From Novosphingobium meiothermophilum (GTDB lineage Bacteria; Pseudomonadota; Alphaproteobacteria; Sphingomonadales; Sphingomonadaceae): a stretch of DNA of 64,000 nt. This document shows, piece after piece, positions 1 through 9,286 of the stretch (position 1 is its first letter; every line of letters starts with the position of its first letter). Below the pieces are notes generated by a model. That model was given only the letters and a program-made list of their open reading frames with translations. It made no database searches and was not told where the DNA came from. A program made the position numbers and the translations under genes. The stretch covers positions 62,001 to 126,000 of the forward strand of contig NZ_QGHL01000012.1 of NCBI RefSeq assembly GCF_003171715.1, in the 5' to 3' direction.

Positions 1-399
1 ATGGCCCGGCATGTCTGCCATGGGGCCGGTTTGGCCCCAGCCGGTCATCCGGCCATAAACGAGCGAGGGATTGATCTGCATCAGGGCGTCGGGGCCGAGG
101 CCCAGCCGTTCCATCACCCCCGGCCTGAAGCCTTCGATCAGCCCGTCGGACCTCAAGGCGAGACGCTTCACGATCCCGACGGCGGCAGGAGACTTGAGAT
201 CGAGCGAGATGCTGCGCCGCGAACGCAGCATGACATCGCGGCCGCCATCGATAGGAACGCCCGCCTGCAATCCTCCGGCACGGTCGATGCGAATGACCTC
301 GGCGCCGTGATCGGCAAGCATCATGCCGCAGAATGGCCCCGGTCCCACACCGGCCATCTCGATGATCCTGATGCCGGCGAGGGGGAGGGCAGTGGACAT
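1..399 (-). CDS. CaiB/BaiF family (class III) CoA-transferase, N-terminal part, cut by window edge
   Basis: The reverse strand from 399 gives a protein beginning MSTALPLAGIRIIEMAG, typical of class III CoA-transferases and alpha-methylacyl-CoA racemases. Further on it has the family's ADHGAEVIRID, RSISLDLKS and GYGR-like (here VYGRMTGWGQ) segments. About 133 residues are visible; the catalytic Asp lies beyond the window. Such enzymes move CoA between acids or epimerise 2-methylacyl-CoA. It lies downstream of the TetR gene on the same strand (104-bp gap), so it may be the last gene of the catabolic operon. Family assignment is firm; the substrate is unknown. Confidence 0.85.
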   Translation of the reverse strand, partial: MSTALPLAGIRIIEMAGVGPGPFCGMMLADHGAEVIRIDRAGGLQAGVPIDGGRDVMLRSRRSISLDLKSPAAVGIVKRLALRSDGLIEGFRPGVMERLGLGPDALMQINPSLVYGRMTGWGQTGPMADMPGH

Positions 400-503
400 A
401 GGGCAGGCTCCGTTCTTTGCGGAATTTCAGATTGCTTTAGGCAAGGAAGAACTTGCCCGGCCACGACCGTGGCCAGTTGCTTTGCTTCTTCTGCCGGTCC
501 GGC

Positions 504-1151
504 TCAGGGGCGCAGCCGCTCCAGCGTGTTGTTGCGGTAATGCTGCATCACCGTATGCAGGTTGATCCCGGAAGGGCTGGCAAGCCATTGATAGACCAGT
601 CCGAAGATGAAGGCGCTGAACTCCACCGCGAAGCTGTCGGGGTCGATGCTGTCGCGCACTTCGCCCTTGGCGATACCTTGTGCGACCCAACGCGCCGTAT
701 CCCGCCGATAGGCGATATGGTTCGCTGCCAGCCGCCGCCGGACGACCGGGTAGCTGCTGATCGATTCAAACCAGAGAATGTACATGGCCTGCATCTGCGA
801 CGTGCGGTTGAGCAGGAAGAACTCCACCGCATCAAGCGCGCCCTCGATGGCGGCAAGACCATCGCTGCCACCCACGAACCGTCGCAGTTCGGCTGCCCAT
901 TTCTCGTTGAAGTCGCGCACCAGATGGCTGAACAGCGTTTCCTTCGATCCGAAGCGGTTACTGGCAAGTCCGCGGCTGTAACCGGCCTTTTCGCCCACCT
1001 CCTTAAGTGTGGTGTTGTGCGTGCCGCGCTCGACGATGAGCAGCATCGCCGCCTCGAACATACGGGCATCCGAAAGCGCCGTCCGCTCAACCTGAGTCAG
1101 CCTTGGCCGTTCGCTGGAAATCACCCGCGCCTGGGAAAGATTCGCACTCAA
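504..1151 (-). CDS. TetR/AcrR family transcriptional regulator
   Basis: This 215-residue protein has a TetR-type HTH at about residues 25-70 (ALSDARMFEAAMLLIVERG, then TLKEVGEKAGYSRGLASNRF, then GSKETLFSHL), followed by a variable ligand-binding helical domain. Its ATG overlaps the stop of the acyl-CoA ligase by 4 bp (ATGA at 1148-1151), so it is probably translated with the catabolic operon. TetR repressors in such clusters usually respond to an acyl-CoA or a pathway substrate. A candidate operator is the 21-bp palindrome at 6992-7012 in the divergent promoter region, but no sequence evidence ties the two together. Confidence 0.9.
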   Translation of the reverse strand: MSANLSQARVISSERPRLTQVERTALSDARMFEAAMLLIVERGTHNTTLKEVGEKAGYSRGLASNRFGSKETLFSHLVRDFNEKWAAELRRFVGGSDGLAAIEGALDAVEFFLLNRTSQMQAMYILWFESISSYPVVRRRLAANHIAYRRDTARWVAQGIAKGEVRDSIDPDSFAVEFSAFIFGLVYQWLASPSGINLHTVMQHYRNNTLERLRP

Positions 1152-2809
1152 CCTTCGTCTCCGGAGCCAAAACGCATTTCCGCCAGAACTGACAGTTCCT
1201 CCCCGTCGACTTTCCGTCTTATCGCCAGCTTGTCGTATTTGCCGACGCTGGTCTTGGGTATTGCATCAACGAATGCCCAATACTCAGGTATCATGAAACG
1301 CGCAAACCGCGAGAGGAGAGCCTGACGGAGAGCTGCCGGATCAGGCGCGCGGTCCTTTTCCAGCACCACCACCGCAAGCGGCCGCTCCTCCCAGCGCGGA
1401 TCGGGAACCGCCACGACGGCGGCCTCGATCACGCCCGGCAGTGCTGTCAGCCCGTTCTCCAGATCGACCGAGGAAATCCATTCGCCGCCCGACTTGATGA
1501 GATCCTTGGCCCGGTCGGTGATCTGGACATAGCCAAGCCGGTCAATCCGGCCGACATCGCCCGTGCGAAGCCAGCCATCGGGCGTAAGCGGCGATTCCTC
1601 CGGCGTTTGCCTGTGATAGCCCTGCGCCACCCATGGCCCGCGCAACTGGAGGTTGCCCACGGTCACGCCATCTTCGGGGAGGCGGTTTCCGGCATCGTCA
1701 ACGATGCGCACGCTCATGCCCGGAACGGGGCGGCCCGACTTGGCCCGCCACGCAATGGCATCGGATTCTGATGCGCCGCGCGGCGGGAACGAGAGCACGC
1801 ACATGGGGCTGGTCTCGGTCATGCCCCAGCCCTGCACGAGATCGACACCCCAGGCATCGCGCACCTTGCGGATCAGAGTTTCCGACACCGCCGATCCGCC
1901 CGAAACGATCGTGCGGAAGCAGCCGAGATCCAGCGGCTCGCGCGCGTGCAGTTGCAGCAGATCGTTGAGGATCGTCGGAACGGCGGCCATCAGGGTCGGC
2001 CGCTCCGATGCGATCAGCCGTGCCAGATGGTCCGGCTGGAGGTGCGGACCCGGCATGATCATGTCGCTGCCCGCTAGCCAGCCTGAAAACGGCATTCCCC
2101 AGGCATTGGCATGGAACATGGGCGGCACCATCAGGATGCGGTCCGCGTTCGATATGGCAAAGGCGTCTGCCGCCATCGATGCCAGACTGTGCAGGAAGAT
2201 GGAGCGATGGCTGTAGGCAACTCCCTTGGGCATTCCCGTGGTGCCTGAGGTGTAGCACAGCACTGCTGCTGCGTTTTCTGCTGTATCCGCCCAGTCCTCC
2301 ACCGGATCATGGCGGGCGATCAGCTCCTCGTAGGCGTGGATCCGCCCGGCAAAGCCCGGCGCTTCTGTGGCTCCATCGCCGATCACAACAAGGTCCGTCA
2401 CCCGGTCCAGCCCGCGCAGCACCGGGGTGATCGCAGGAAGAAGCGAAGCATCCACCAGCAGCACCCGGTCATCGGCATGGCGGATGACATAATCCAGATG
2501 CTCGTGCGGCAGCCTCACATTCAACGTATGCAGCACCCGGCCGCTGGCAGGAACCGCCAGATAGGCTTCGAGGTGGGCGCTGGTGTTCCAGCAATATGTT
2601 CCGATAACCTCGCCCGGCGCTGTGCCCAGCGCTGCCAGCGCAGCCGCGAGCGAGCGCGCCCGCCGGGCCACCTCGCGATAGGGTCTGCGCACGAGCGTCT
2701 CCCCACCATAGGTAGCAACTTCGCTATCGGCGAAAAGGCGCTCGCCGCGTTCGACGATCATCCTGACCGACAGGGCATGGTCCATCATCGTGCCGGGCAC
2801 CGGGATCAT
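1148..2809 (-). CDS. AMP-forming acyl-CoA synthetase (long/medium-chain fatty acid-CoA ligase type)
   Basis: This 553-residue member of the ANL adenylating superfamily activates a carboxylic acid to its acyl-AMP and then its CoA thioester. The P-loop-like motif [11 protein letters not shown] lies near residue 190, GWGMTETSP near 330, the hinge segment GWLRTGDVG near 415, and the C-terminal catalytic Lys segment [10 protein letters not shown] near 525. Length is normal. Start and stop overlap both neighbours by 4 bp (2806-2809 and 1148-1151), which indicates translational coupling. Context suggests it activates the hydroxy acid or alicyclic acid made by the monooxygenase/hydrolase branch encoded nearby; the substrate is inferred. 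Confidence 0.93.
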   Translation of the reverse strand: MIPVPGTMMDHALSVRMIVERGERLFADSEVATYGGETLVRRPYREVARRARSLAAALAALGTAPGEVIGTYCWNTSAHLEAYLAVPASGRVLHTLNVRLPHEHLDYVIRHADDRVLLVDASLLPAITPVLRGLDRVTDLVVIGDGATEAPGFAGRIHAYEELIARHDPVEDWADTAENAAAVLCYTSGTTGMPKGVAYSHRSIFLHSLASMAADAFAISNADRILMVPPMFHANAWGMPFSGWLAGSDMIMPGPHLQPDHLARLIASERPTLMAAVPTILNDLLQLHAREPLDLGCFRTIVSGGSAVSETLIRKVRDAWGVDLVQGWGMTETSPMCVLSFPPRGASESDAIAWRAKSGRPVPGMSVRIVDDAGNRLPEDGVTVGNLQLRGPWVAQGYHRQTPEESPLTPDGWLRTGDVGRIDRLGYVQITDRAKDLIKSGGEWISSVDLENGLTALPGVIEAAVVAVPDPRWEERPLAVVVLEKDRAPDPAALRQALLSRFARFMIPEYWAFVDAIPKTSVGKYDKLAIRRKVDGEELSVLAEMRFGSGDEG

Positions 2810-3825
2810 CCGACCTTGCCCCTCTCGATGATGGCAGCCGCCTCGCGCAGGAGCGCGGGCACATCGTGTTCAAGCCCGCGCGCATAAGGCGTGTCTTCCT
2901 TGCCCCGGTGGCACAGGACCCAGGCGCCCTCCACAATCGCGGCAAGCCGCCACGCGGCGAAGACGATGAAGTAGTCCAGCCCAGCATGGTCCATCCCGCT
3001 GGCTGCCGACCATCTTTCGGCAAGCCGTGCAGGCGGCATTACATCGGGTCGATTGGACAGGCCCTGCACGAAGGCGAAGCCGGGATTGTCGGCGGGATTG
3101 CGCTGCCAGAAGAACAGGCAAAGCCCCAGATCGATGCGCGGATCGCCAAGTGTCGCCATTTCCCAGTCAAGAATGACACGAAGTTTCGGTTCTGTCGGGG
3201 CGATCAGGCAATTGTCCAGATGAAAGTCGCAATGGATCAGGCTGGTTCGGCCGTGTCCGGGGTGATTTTCGCGCAGCCACGCGCCAATCTGCGCGATAAG
3301 CGGCAGTTCGCGAACGTAATCCGCTTCCCGAACCTTGAGCCAGCGGTCGATCTGGCGGGTGATGAAGCCTTCGGCCCGTCCGAAATCATCGGGCAGAAGC
3401 CCGGCCGGGTCCATTGCGTGAACCGCCGCAAGCCCTTCGATCATGGCAACGCCGAGCGCGTCGACGGTTGCGGCATCCTGCGGCCATTCGGGCGGCAGCC
3501 TATCGGTCAACGAAATGCCCTCGATCCATTCCGTGACGGCAAAGGGCTGGCCGATCACGGAGGTATCCGCACACCACGCCACCGGGCGAGGCACGGGCGC
3601 CTTGCCATGCAGAGCCGAGATGGCGCGATACTCGCGTTCGATACCGGCAGCGGCACGGTCGGATACGAGGTTGACCGGCGGATGGCGCAGCACCAGCCGC
3701 CCTTCGCGCGTTTCGATCAGGCGGGTAACATTGGAATTGCCGCCGGCAAGAACCGGGCCGAGGCGGATTTCGTGCCGCCCGGTGGCTTCACCCAGCCATT
3801 CCTCCAGCGTCCGCGCCGCAGTCAC
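2806..3825 (-). CDS. APH-family phosphotransferase, ACAD10/11 N-domain and LvaA type
   Basis: The protein (about 339 residues) is an aminoglycoside-phosphotransferase fold kinase. The catalytic loop reads LIHCDFHLDN and the metal-binding segment VILDWEMATLGDP. I chose the GTG at 3825 because it overlaps the upstream SDR stop as GTGA (3822-3825); the reading frame stays open further upstream but only into the SDR gene. A GTG at 3834 is the alternative. Relatives of this subgroup are fused to acyl-CoA dehydrogenase in human ACAD10/11 and are separate in the Pseudomonas levulinate operon (LvaA), where they phosphorylate hydroxyacyl-CoAs. An acyl-CoA dehydrogenase and a CoA ligase lie in the same cluster, which supports that role by inference. 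Confidence 0.88.
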   Translation of the reverse strand: MTAARTLEEWLGEATGRHEIRLGPVLAGGNSNVTRLIETREGRLVLRHPPVNLVSDRAAAGIEREYRAISALHGKAPVPRPVAWCADTSVIGQPFAVTEWIEGISLTDRLPPEWPQDAATVDALGVAMIEGLAAVHAMDPAGLLPDDFGRAEGFITRQIDRWLKVREADYVRELPLIAQIGAWLRENHPGHGRTSLIHCDFHLDNCLIAPTEPKLRVILDWEMATLGDPRIDLGLCLFFWQRNPADNPGFAFVQGLSNRPDVMPPARLAERWSAASGMDHAGLDYFIVFAAWRLAAIVEGAWVLCHRGKEDTPYARGLEHDVPALLREAAAIIERGKVG

Positions 3826-4565
3826 AGGTTGCACATCAACCCTCCGTCGGTGAAAATCACCGAGCCGGTCATGTAGGTGGAGCCTGCCACCCACCAGCAC
3901 ACATCCGCAATTTCTTCTGGCTTGCCCATGCGTTGCAGGGGAATGCGGTTGACGATTGCCTTGCGCGCGCGGTCCGAAATGGCCGAGGTCATCTCGGTCT
4001 GCACGAAGCCGGGCACCACCATGTTGACACGCAACCGCTTGCGGGCAAGCTCGGCTGCCAGCACCTGCGTGAGACCGGTAAGGCCGGCCTTCGACGCGCC
4101 ATAGCAACTGTCGCCGGGGAAGCCCCGGAAGCCGACGACCGCGCCGATGTTCACGATCGCGCCTCCCGGTTCCATGTGCGGAACCAGCGAACGGATAACT
4201 CGCATCGGGCCGCTGAGGTTGGTGGAAAGGGTGGCTTCCCAGTCCTCGTCCGAAACGCGCTCGATCGTTCCGCCCCGGTGCAGCCCGGCATTGTTCACAA
4301 GCACGTCGATCCCGCCCCAGCGCTCACCCACCTGCCGGGCGAGGTTGGCAAGCGATTCTGGCTGGCTGACATCGGCCGCGATGCCGATGGCATTCTTGCC
4401 AAGGGCCGAAGCAACCTCGGCAATTGCTGCATGCCGTCCGACCAGACACACCTTGTCGCCGCGTTCGCAGGCGAGGGCGGCGATCGCGTGGCCAATGCCA
4501 CGCGATGCACCCGTTATCAGCCAGCGACGCCCGGACGGGGCTGCTTGTGCTGTTTCCTTTGCCAT
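3822..4565 (-). CDS. SDR family NAD(P)-dependent oxidoreductase
   Basis: A classical short-chain dehydrogenase of 247 residues: cofactor motif TGASRGIG near residue 17, LVNNAG near 90, catalytic YGASK near 157, and PGFVQTEM after it. The ATG at 4565 is preceded by a good Shine-Dalgarno (AGGACAGG); longer in-frame starts would run into the TonB receptor gene and add an unrelated N-terminus. It starts 15 bp after the receptor stop and its own stop is fused to the phosphotransferase start. Likely role is oxidation of an alcohol or hydroxyacyl-CoA in the same pathway; substrate unknown. Confidence 0.9.
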   Translation of the reverse strand: MAKETAQAAPSGRRWLITGASRGIGHAIAALACERGDKVCLVGRHAAIAEVASALGKNAIGIAADVSQPESLANLARQVGERWGGIDVLVNNAGLHRGGTIERVSDEDWEATLSTNLSGPMRVIRSLVPHMEPGGAIVNIGAVVGFRGFPGDSCYGASKAGLTGLTQVLAAELARKRLRVNMVVPGFVQTEMTSAISDRARKAIVNRIPLQRMGKPEEIADVCWWVAGSTYMTGSVIFTDGGLMCNL

Positions 4566-4579
4566 CCTGTCCTGCCGGG

Positions 4580-6859
4580 TCAGAAGTTCTGCGTGATGGC
4601 AACGCCCCAGGCGCGCGGAGGGCGCGGCGCGGCATAGCTCCACACGTTCTGCACGTCGTAGCCGATCGTCCAACCATTCTGGTCAAGGATGTTGCGCCCG
4701 AACACGCTGATCATCGTCTTGTCGATCTTGTAGCTGATCGAGGCATCGAGCATGTTCTGTGCACCGTTGCGCACGTTCGGATTGTTCAGGAAGGTCAGTT
4801 CGTGTGCGCCAAGATGGTGAAGTTCGGCATTGAGCATCAGCGTGCCCGGCCCGATTTCGCGTTCATAGGAGGCGCGAATGTCGAAGGTCCAGCGCGGCGC
4901 GCGGCGCAGCCTGAGGAAAGTCGCGTCCACGGGGGTGCCGGTGCTGTAGATGTCGCCCACGAAGTTCTTGTAGCGTGCTTCAAGGTAGCCGACATTGCCC
5001 GCGATGGTGAACTCGCGCGTGATCTGCGCGGTCAGATCAATCTCGAAGCCCTTGAGTTCGGCCTGAGATGCATTGATGGTGCGGTTCTCGCGCCCTGTTG
5101 GCGTGCCCGGAGCGGGGACATCGAGATCCTGCTGCATGTCCTTGTATTTCATCAGATAGAGCGCGCCATTCAGGCGGACCCGGTTGTCGAGGAACTGGGT
5201 CTTGAAGCCCAGTTCGAAGTTGTCGAGCGTTTCGGGGTTGTAGGGGATGGTTGCAGCCCCGATCGTGGCAGGGCGGCCATTGAAGCCCCCGGCACGGTAG
5301 CCGCGCGACCACAGGCCGTAGGTCATGACATCATCGGTCCAGTTATAGCTGACGCTTACTTTGGGCGTGAACTCCGACCAGCTCTGCCGGGCGGGTGCAT
5401 TCATCACGATGGAACCGCCTGCCAGCGAGGGCGGGATTGCGAGGATCGGATTGGCCTCTTCCAGCGTGCCGTAGATGAATACGGTGCCGTCGTTGACGAT
5501 GGAGGTCTTGCGGTCGTGGGTATAGCGCCCGCCAAGCGTCAGCTTCAACTTGTCGGTGATCTTGTAGTCGCCTTCGAAGTAGGCCGCATAGGACTTGGTG
5601 GTCTGGGTCACGTCCTGTGCGCTGGTCAGCAGCGGCGCGCCTGCGAAGCCGATGTAGTTCTTCAGGTTGATGGTGTAGCGCGAATCCCAGTGGAAACCGC
5701 CAAGCACGAAGGTCAGCGGACCATCGCCGCCCTTGATGAGGCGCACTTCATTGGTGATCTGCCGCCAACGGGCCGGACGATCAGTGTGATAGAGAGTCTC
5801 CGGCGTGGAATCGAAGTCCTGATTGATCGATTCGTTCGTCTTCAGGTAGCCGAAGATGTATTGCAGTTCGAAATCGTTGCCGAAATCGTATTTGGCCTTG
5901 CCGATGGCCATGTCGAGTTCGAAGCGCGCGCTCTTGTCGACGGGGGCATTGCCCACGGTGACATAGCGATCCCCTGAGATGGGGACGCCCGGCGCGGGCG
6001 AGCAATAGTTGAAAGCGGCGCAGAACAGGTCGGTCGGCCGGGTAATCGCATGAAGCTGCGGCGGATCCTGCCGCGTCACCTGCCGGTCGTAGCTTGCGGT
6101 GAGTTCAAGGTTTTCCGTAGGTGTGATGAGCAACTGCGCGCTGATGGCGCGGAAGTCGGATTTCTGGCCAGGCTGGTTCTGTGTCCTGTTGAAGATATAG
6201 CCATCGGTCGTGTTGTAGGCGCCAGACACCTTCAGTGCGACATCCTGTGTGATGCCGAAGCTGACGACGCCCTGCAGGTCATAGGTCTCGAAGCTGCTGT
6301 AGGTGGCGCGAACCTTGCCGGTAAGTTCCTGGGTGGGACGCGAACGGGCAAGGTTGATGACACCGCCGGTGGCATTGCGGCCGAACAGCGTGCCCTGCGG
6401 CCCGCGGAGCACTTCGACGCGGTCGATGTCGATGGCGCGGATAAGGCTGCCCGAACTCTGGCCAAGGTAGATGTCGTCGATCACCACACCGACAGCGGGG
6501 TCGACAGACTTTTCAACATCGGCAACGCCGATGCCGCGGATGTAGATGGCGGCCACGCCGCCGGGGCCTTGCTGGGTATCGTCGATCACGACGTTGGGCG
6601 AGGCGCGCGCGAAATCACGCACGTCGGCATCGAAGCGCTTGGCCAGATCGGTCGCGCCCAGCGCGCTGATCGAGGCGGAGACGTTCTGAAGGTTTTCTGC
6701 ACGCCGACGGGCAGTGACGACGATGGCTTCAAGGCCGGTGCTGGCCTGGGTTTCGTTTTCAGCCTGGGCTTCCTGAGCATGAACCTGCGCTTCGCTGAGC
6801 GCCATGAGGGAAATGGCTGTGGCAAGGACTGCCCGCACGGATTTTGCCGTCGTGTTCAT
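4580..6859 (-). CDS. TonB-dependent outer-membrane receptor
   Basis: A 759-residue TonB-dependent transporter. A signal peptide (MNTTAKSVRAVLATAISLMA, ending near VHA at 28) is followed by the TonB-box-like segment IVVTARRR, a plug domain (IRGIGV, VLRGPQGTLFGRNATGG), and a long beta-barrel ending in an aromatic residue (ITQNF). The plug motif RGPQGTLFGRN and the VVTARRR motif are those of the large sphingomonad receptor family. It heads the minus-strand catabolic operon, so it probably imports the pathway's hydrophobic substrate across the outer membrane. The ligand cannot be read from sequence. Confidence 0.95.
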   Translation of the reverse strand: MNTTAKSVRAVLATAISLMALSEAQVHAQEAQAENETQASTGLEAIVVTARRRAENLQNVSASISALGATDLAKRFDADVRDFARASPNVVIDDTQQGPGGVAAIYIRGIGVADVEKSVDPAVGVVIDDIYLGQSSGSLIRAIDIDRVEVLRGPQGTLFGRNATGGVINLARSRPTQELTGKVRATYSSFETYDLQGVVSFGITQDVALKVSGAYNTTDGYIFNRTQNQPGQKSDFRAISAQLLITPTENLELTASYDRQVTRQDPPQLHAITRPTDLFCAAFNYCSPAPGVPISGDRYVTVGNAPVDKSARFELDMAIGKAKYDFGNDFELQYIFGYLKTNESINQDFDSTPETLYHTDRPARWRQITNEVRLIKGGDGPLTFVLGGFHWDSRYTINLKNYIGFAGAPLLTSAQDVTQTTKSYAAYFEGDYKITDKLKLTLGGRYTHDRKTSIVNDGTVFIYGTLEEANPILAIPPSLAGGSIVMNAPARQSWSEFTPKVSVSYNWTDDVMTYGLWSRGYRAGGFNGRPATIGAATIPYNPETLDNFELGFKTQFLDNRVRLNGALYLMKYKDMQQDLDVPAPGTPTGRENRTINASQAELKGFEIDLTAQITREFTIAGNVGYLEARYKNFVGDIYSTGTPVDATFLRLRRAPRWTFDIRASYEREIGPGTLMLNAELHHLGAHELTFLNNPNVRNGAQNMLDASISYKIDKTMISVFGRNILDQNGWTIGYDVQNVWSYAAPRPPRAWGVAITQNF

Positions 6860-6991
6860 TCTGGTCTCTCCCGTCTCTCACGTTCTTTCGACGTGACATT
6901 GTGGCGATCACTGCGCCGTGCCCCTGGCTGCTTCGCTGAGTCGTTTGCGTTACCGCGGGCAAGATCGGCCGATCGATGGGAGAGGTATCAA

Positions 6992-7012
6992 ACTTGCTAG
7001 CGACGAGCAAGT
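6992..7012. promoter_or_regulatory. Interrupted palindrome, candidate regulator operator
   Basis: Perfect 7-bp inverted arms ACTTGCT (6992-6998) and AGCAAGT (7006-7012) are separated by 7 bp, giving a 21-bp site. It is located midway between divergent catabolic operons, one of which encodes a TetR regulator. Size and symmetry fit a dimeric HTH repressor. The link to the TetR gene is inference. Confidence 0.45.
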
Positions 7013-7059
7013 AAATACGTCAAGCGCAGCGGGTGAATTTGCGCTGGCGCCATGTCTTT

Positions 7060-7093
7060 TTGGTGTCAAGTGGCGGTAAATAAGACATATAAT
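7060..7093 (+). promoter_or_regulatory. Candidate promoter of the SDR-ACAD operon
   Basis: A perfect TATAAT lies at 7088-7093, about 110 bp before the SDR start. The only TTG-type -35 candidate (TTGGTG, 7060-7065) is 22 bp away, longer than usual, so either the -35 is weak and activator-dependent or the -10 match is chance. Confidence 0.3.
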
Positions 7094-7205
7094 GCGCTCC
7101 AGACAGGCAGAGGGCGCCGGCCTTCCTATCTTTTTTGCTTGTCTCAAACTAGTAAATGTGGTCCAAACGAGTCGAGCCAGCGAGAATGGCAGGGAGCAGG
7201 ATGAG

Positions 7206-7958
7206 ATGGGAAAAAGGCTTGAGGGCAAGGTTGCGCTCATATCCGGCGGGGCCAGCGGTCTTGGCGAAGCGCAGGCCATTCTCTTTGCCCGCGAAGGCGC
7301 GTCGGTAGTTATCGGCGATCTCCAGGAGGAACTTGGCCGGGCTGTCGCGGCGCGCATCGTGGACGAGGGTGGCGATGCCCGGTTCGTCCGGCTTGACGTC
7401 ACCGACGTGAACAGTTGGCACGATGCAGTGTCTGCTGCGGTGCAGGCGCATGGCAAGCTGACGACGCTTGTCAACAATGCCGGGATATTTCACCCCGGCG
7501 GAGTCGAGAGCGAGACGATCGAGGGCTGGCAGCGCATGATTGCGGTGAACCAGACCGGGGTGTTTCTGGGGATGAAGGCTGCTGCTTCGGCGCTGCTGGC
7601 GTCGGGGAATGCGGCCGTAGTCAACATCTCCTCGCTTTATGGCCTGATCGGCAGCCCGGATGCGATCAGTTATCACGCATCGAAGGCGGCGGTGCGTGTG
7701 ATGGGCAAAGGGGCCGCACTGGAGTTTGCCAAGCGCGGCATCCGGGTGAACACGATTTTTCCCGGTCAGATCCGCACGCCGATCCTTGGCGACATTACCC
7801 CGGAACAGGATGCCGCGATCAAGGCTTCCATCCCGATGGGCATGGTTGGCGATCCCATGGACATTGCCCATGGCTCGCTGTTCCTCGCCTCGGACGAGGC
7901 GCGCTACGTGACCGGGGCAGAGCTGTGGATCGATGGCGGATGGTACGCCGGGTGCTGA
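7206..7958 (+). CDS. SDR family oxidoreductase (glucose 1-DH/3-oxoacyl reductase-like)
   Basis: This 250-residue classical SDR has SGGASGLGEA for cofactor binding near residue 12, NNAG near 88, catalytic YHASKAA near 155, and a C-terminal ELWIDGGWYAGC. The frame is open further upstream, but ATG 7206 (MGKRLEGKVAL) aligns with the family N-terminus and follows a purine-rich AGGGAGCAGG. It is the first gene of the plus-strand catabolic unit, 20 bp before the acyl-CoA dehydrogenase. A plausible role is oxidation of a cyclic alcohol to the ketone used by the monooxygenase; this is inferred from context. Confidence 0.92.
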   Translation: MGKRLEGKVALISGGASGLGEAQAILFAREGASVVIGDLQEELGRAVAARIVDEGGDARFVRLDVTDVNSWHDAVSAAVQAHGKLTTLVNNAGIFHPGGVESETIEGWQRMIAVNQTGVFLGMKAAASALLASGNAAVVNISSLYGLIGSPDAISYHASKAAVRVMGKGAALEFAKRGIRVNTIFPGQIRTPILGDITPEQDAAIKASIPMGMVGDPMDIAHGSLFLASDEARYVTGAELWIDGGWYAGC

Positions 7959-7978
7959 ACGCGCAGGAGCATTCTTGA

Positions 7979-9286
7979 ATGAGCTGGAACTTTGCTACCG
8001 AGCCTGAGTTCGAGGAAAAGCTGGCGTGGATGCGCGAATTCGTGGCTGCCGAGATCGAGCCGATGGATCTCGTCTTCCGCAAGCCGGGCGATCCCTTCGA
8101 TCCTCGCTCGCCTGCGCAGAAGGCCATGGCGCCTCTCAAGCAGATCGTGAAATCCAAGGGTCTGTGGGCCTGTCATCTGGGGCCTGAACTGGGTGGGCAG
8201 GGATATGGGCAGTTGCATCTTGGCCTGATGAACGAGATTCTCGGTCGCAGCCGCTTTGCTCCCACCGTTTTCGGGACGCAGGCGCCCGATACCGGCAATG
8301 CCGAAATCCTTGCCCGTTTCGGCACGGATGAACAGAAGGACCGCTATCTCAAGCCTTTGCTCGACGGCGAGATCGTATCCTGCTTCTCCATGACCGAGCC
8401 GCAGGCTGGCGCCGATCCGGGCGAGTTTTCCTGCACCGCGCGCGCTGATGGTGATGACTGGGTGATCGAGGGCGAAAAGTGGTTCGCCAGCCATGCCGAC
8501 ATGGCCGAGTTCCTCATCGTCATGTGCATCACCGATCCTGATGTTGCGGTTCATGCCGGATCAACCACGATCATCGTCCCGCGTGATGCGCCGGGGCTTG
8601 AGATCATTCGCAACACCGCCGTCGGTCCCAGGGACGAGATCGGCAGCGGGGTTCATGGCTATCTGCGTTTCAACCAGTGCCGGGTGCCGCGCAGGAACAC
8701 GCTCGGCGCGGTGGGTGAAGGATTCAAGGTGGCCCAGTCGCGCCTTGGCGGCGGGCGAATCCACCACGCAATGCGCACGGTCGGGATGCTCAACAAGGCC
8801 ATGGAGATGATGTGCGAGCGTGCCGTCTCGCGCATAACCAAGGGCGAGCGGCTGGCCGACAAGCAGATGGTGCAGGAACGCATCGCCGACAGCTACACCC
8901 AGATCACCCAGTTCCGCCTGCACGTGCTCTATGCAGCGTGGCTGATGGATCAGGACAAGGGTTACACCCACCGCGTGCGCCGCGAGATTTCGGCCATCAA
9001 GGCGGCCATGCCGGGCGTGCTGAAGGACGTGGTCTATCGCGCGCTGCACATTCATGGATCGCTGGGTATGTCGAACGAGATGCCGCTCATGGACATGTGG
9101 CAGTATGTGCCCGAAATGGGCATTGTCGATGGTCCGACCGAGGTTCACAAGGTCTCGGTGGCCAAGGATATCCTTCGCAACGTCGCGCCTGCCACGGGCA
9201 AGTGGCCCAGCTATTTCGTGCCTGATCGCCGGATTGAGGCCCAAGCCAAGTTCGCTTCGATCCTTGCCGGGGAGAACGCACAGTGA
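7979..9286 (+). CDS. Acyl-CoA dehydrogenase family protein
   Basis: A 435-residue FAD-dependent acyl-CoA dehydrogenase. It contains the FAD/substrate segment CFSMTEPQAGADP, GEKWFASHAD, a central RLGGGRIHHAMRTVG and the C-terminal IHGSLGMSNEMPL and GPTEVHKVSVAK segments. This pattern resembles the ACAD10/11-like subgroup more than short-chain ACADs. In ACAD10/11 and LvaC systems the partner APH kinase phosphorylates a hydroxyacyl-CoA and the ACAD-type enzyme then eliminates phosphate. An APH kinase is encoded in the divergent operon. The next gene starts inside its stop codon (GTGA, 9283-9286). Confidence 0.93.
   Translation: MSWNFATEPEFEEKLAWMREFVAAEIEPMDLVFRKPGDPFDPRSPAQKAMAPLKQIVKSKGLWACHLGPELGGQGYGQLHLGLMNEILGRSRFAPTVFGTQAPDTGNAEILARFGTDEQKDRYLKPLLDGEIVSCFSMTEPQAGADPGEFSCTARADGDDWVIEGEKWFASHADMAEFLIVMCITDPDVAVHAGSTTIIVPRDAPGLEIIRNTAVGPRDEIGSGVHGYLRFNQCRVPRRNTLGAVGEGFKVAQSRLGGGRIHHAMRTVGMLNKAMEMMCERAVSRITKGERLADKQMVQERIADSYTQITQFRLHVLYAAWLMDQDKGYTHRVRREISAIKAAMPGVLKDVVYRALHIHGSLGMSNEMPLMDMWQYVPEMGIVDGPTEVHKVSVAKDILRNVAPATGKWPSYFVPDRRIEAQAKFASILAGENAQ

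Larger units (their letters stand above)
6860..7205. other. 346-bp divergent promoter region between TonB receptor and SDR operons
   Basis: No gene is evident. The region separates the two divergent catabolic operons and holds a 21-bp interrupted palindrome (6992-7012) and a perfect TATAAT at 7088-7093, both listed separately. It is more AT-rich than the flanking coding sequence, as expected for a regulatory region. Confidence 0.6.
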
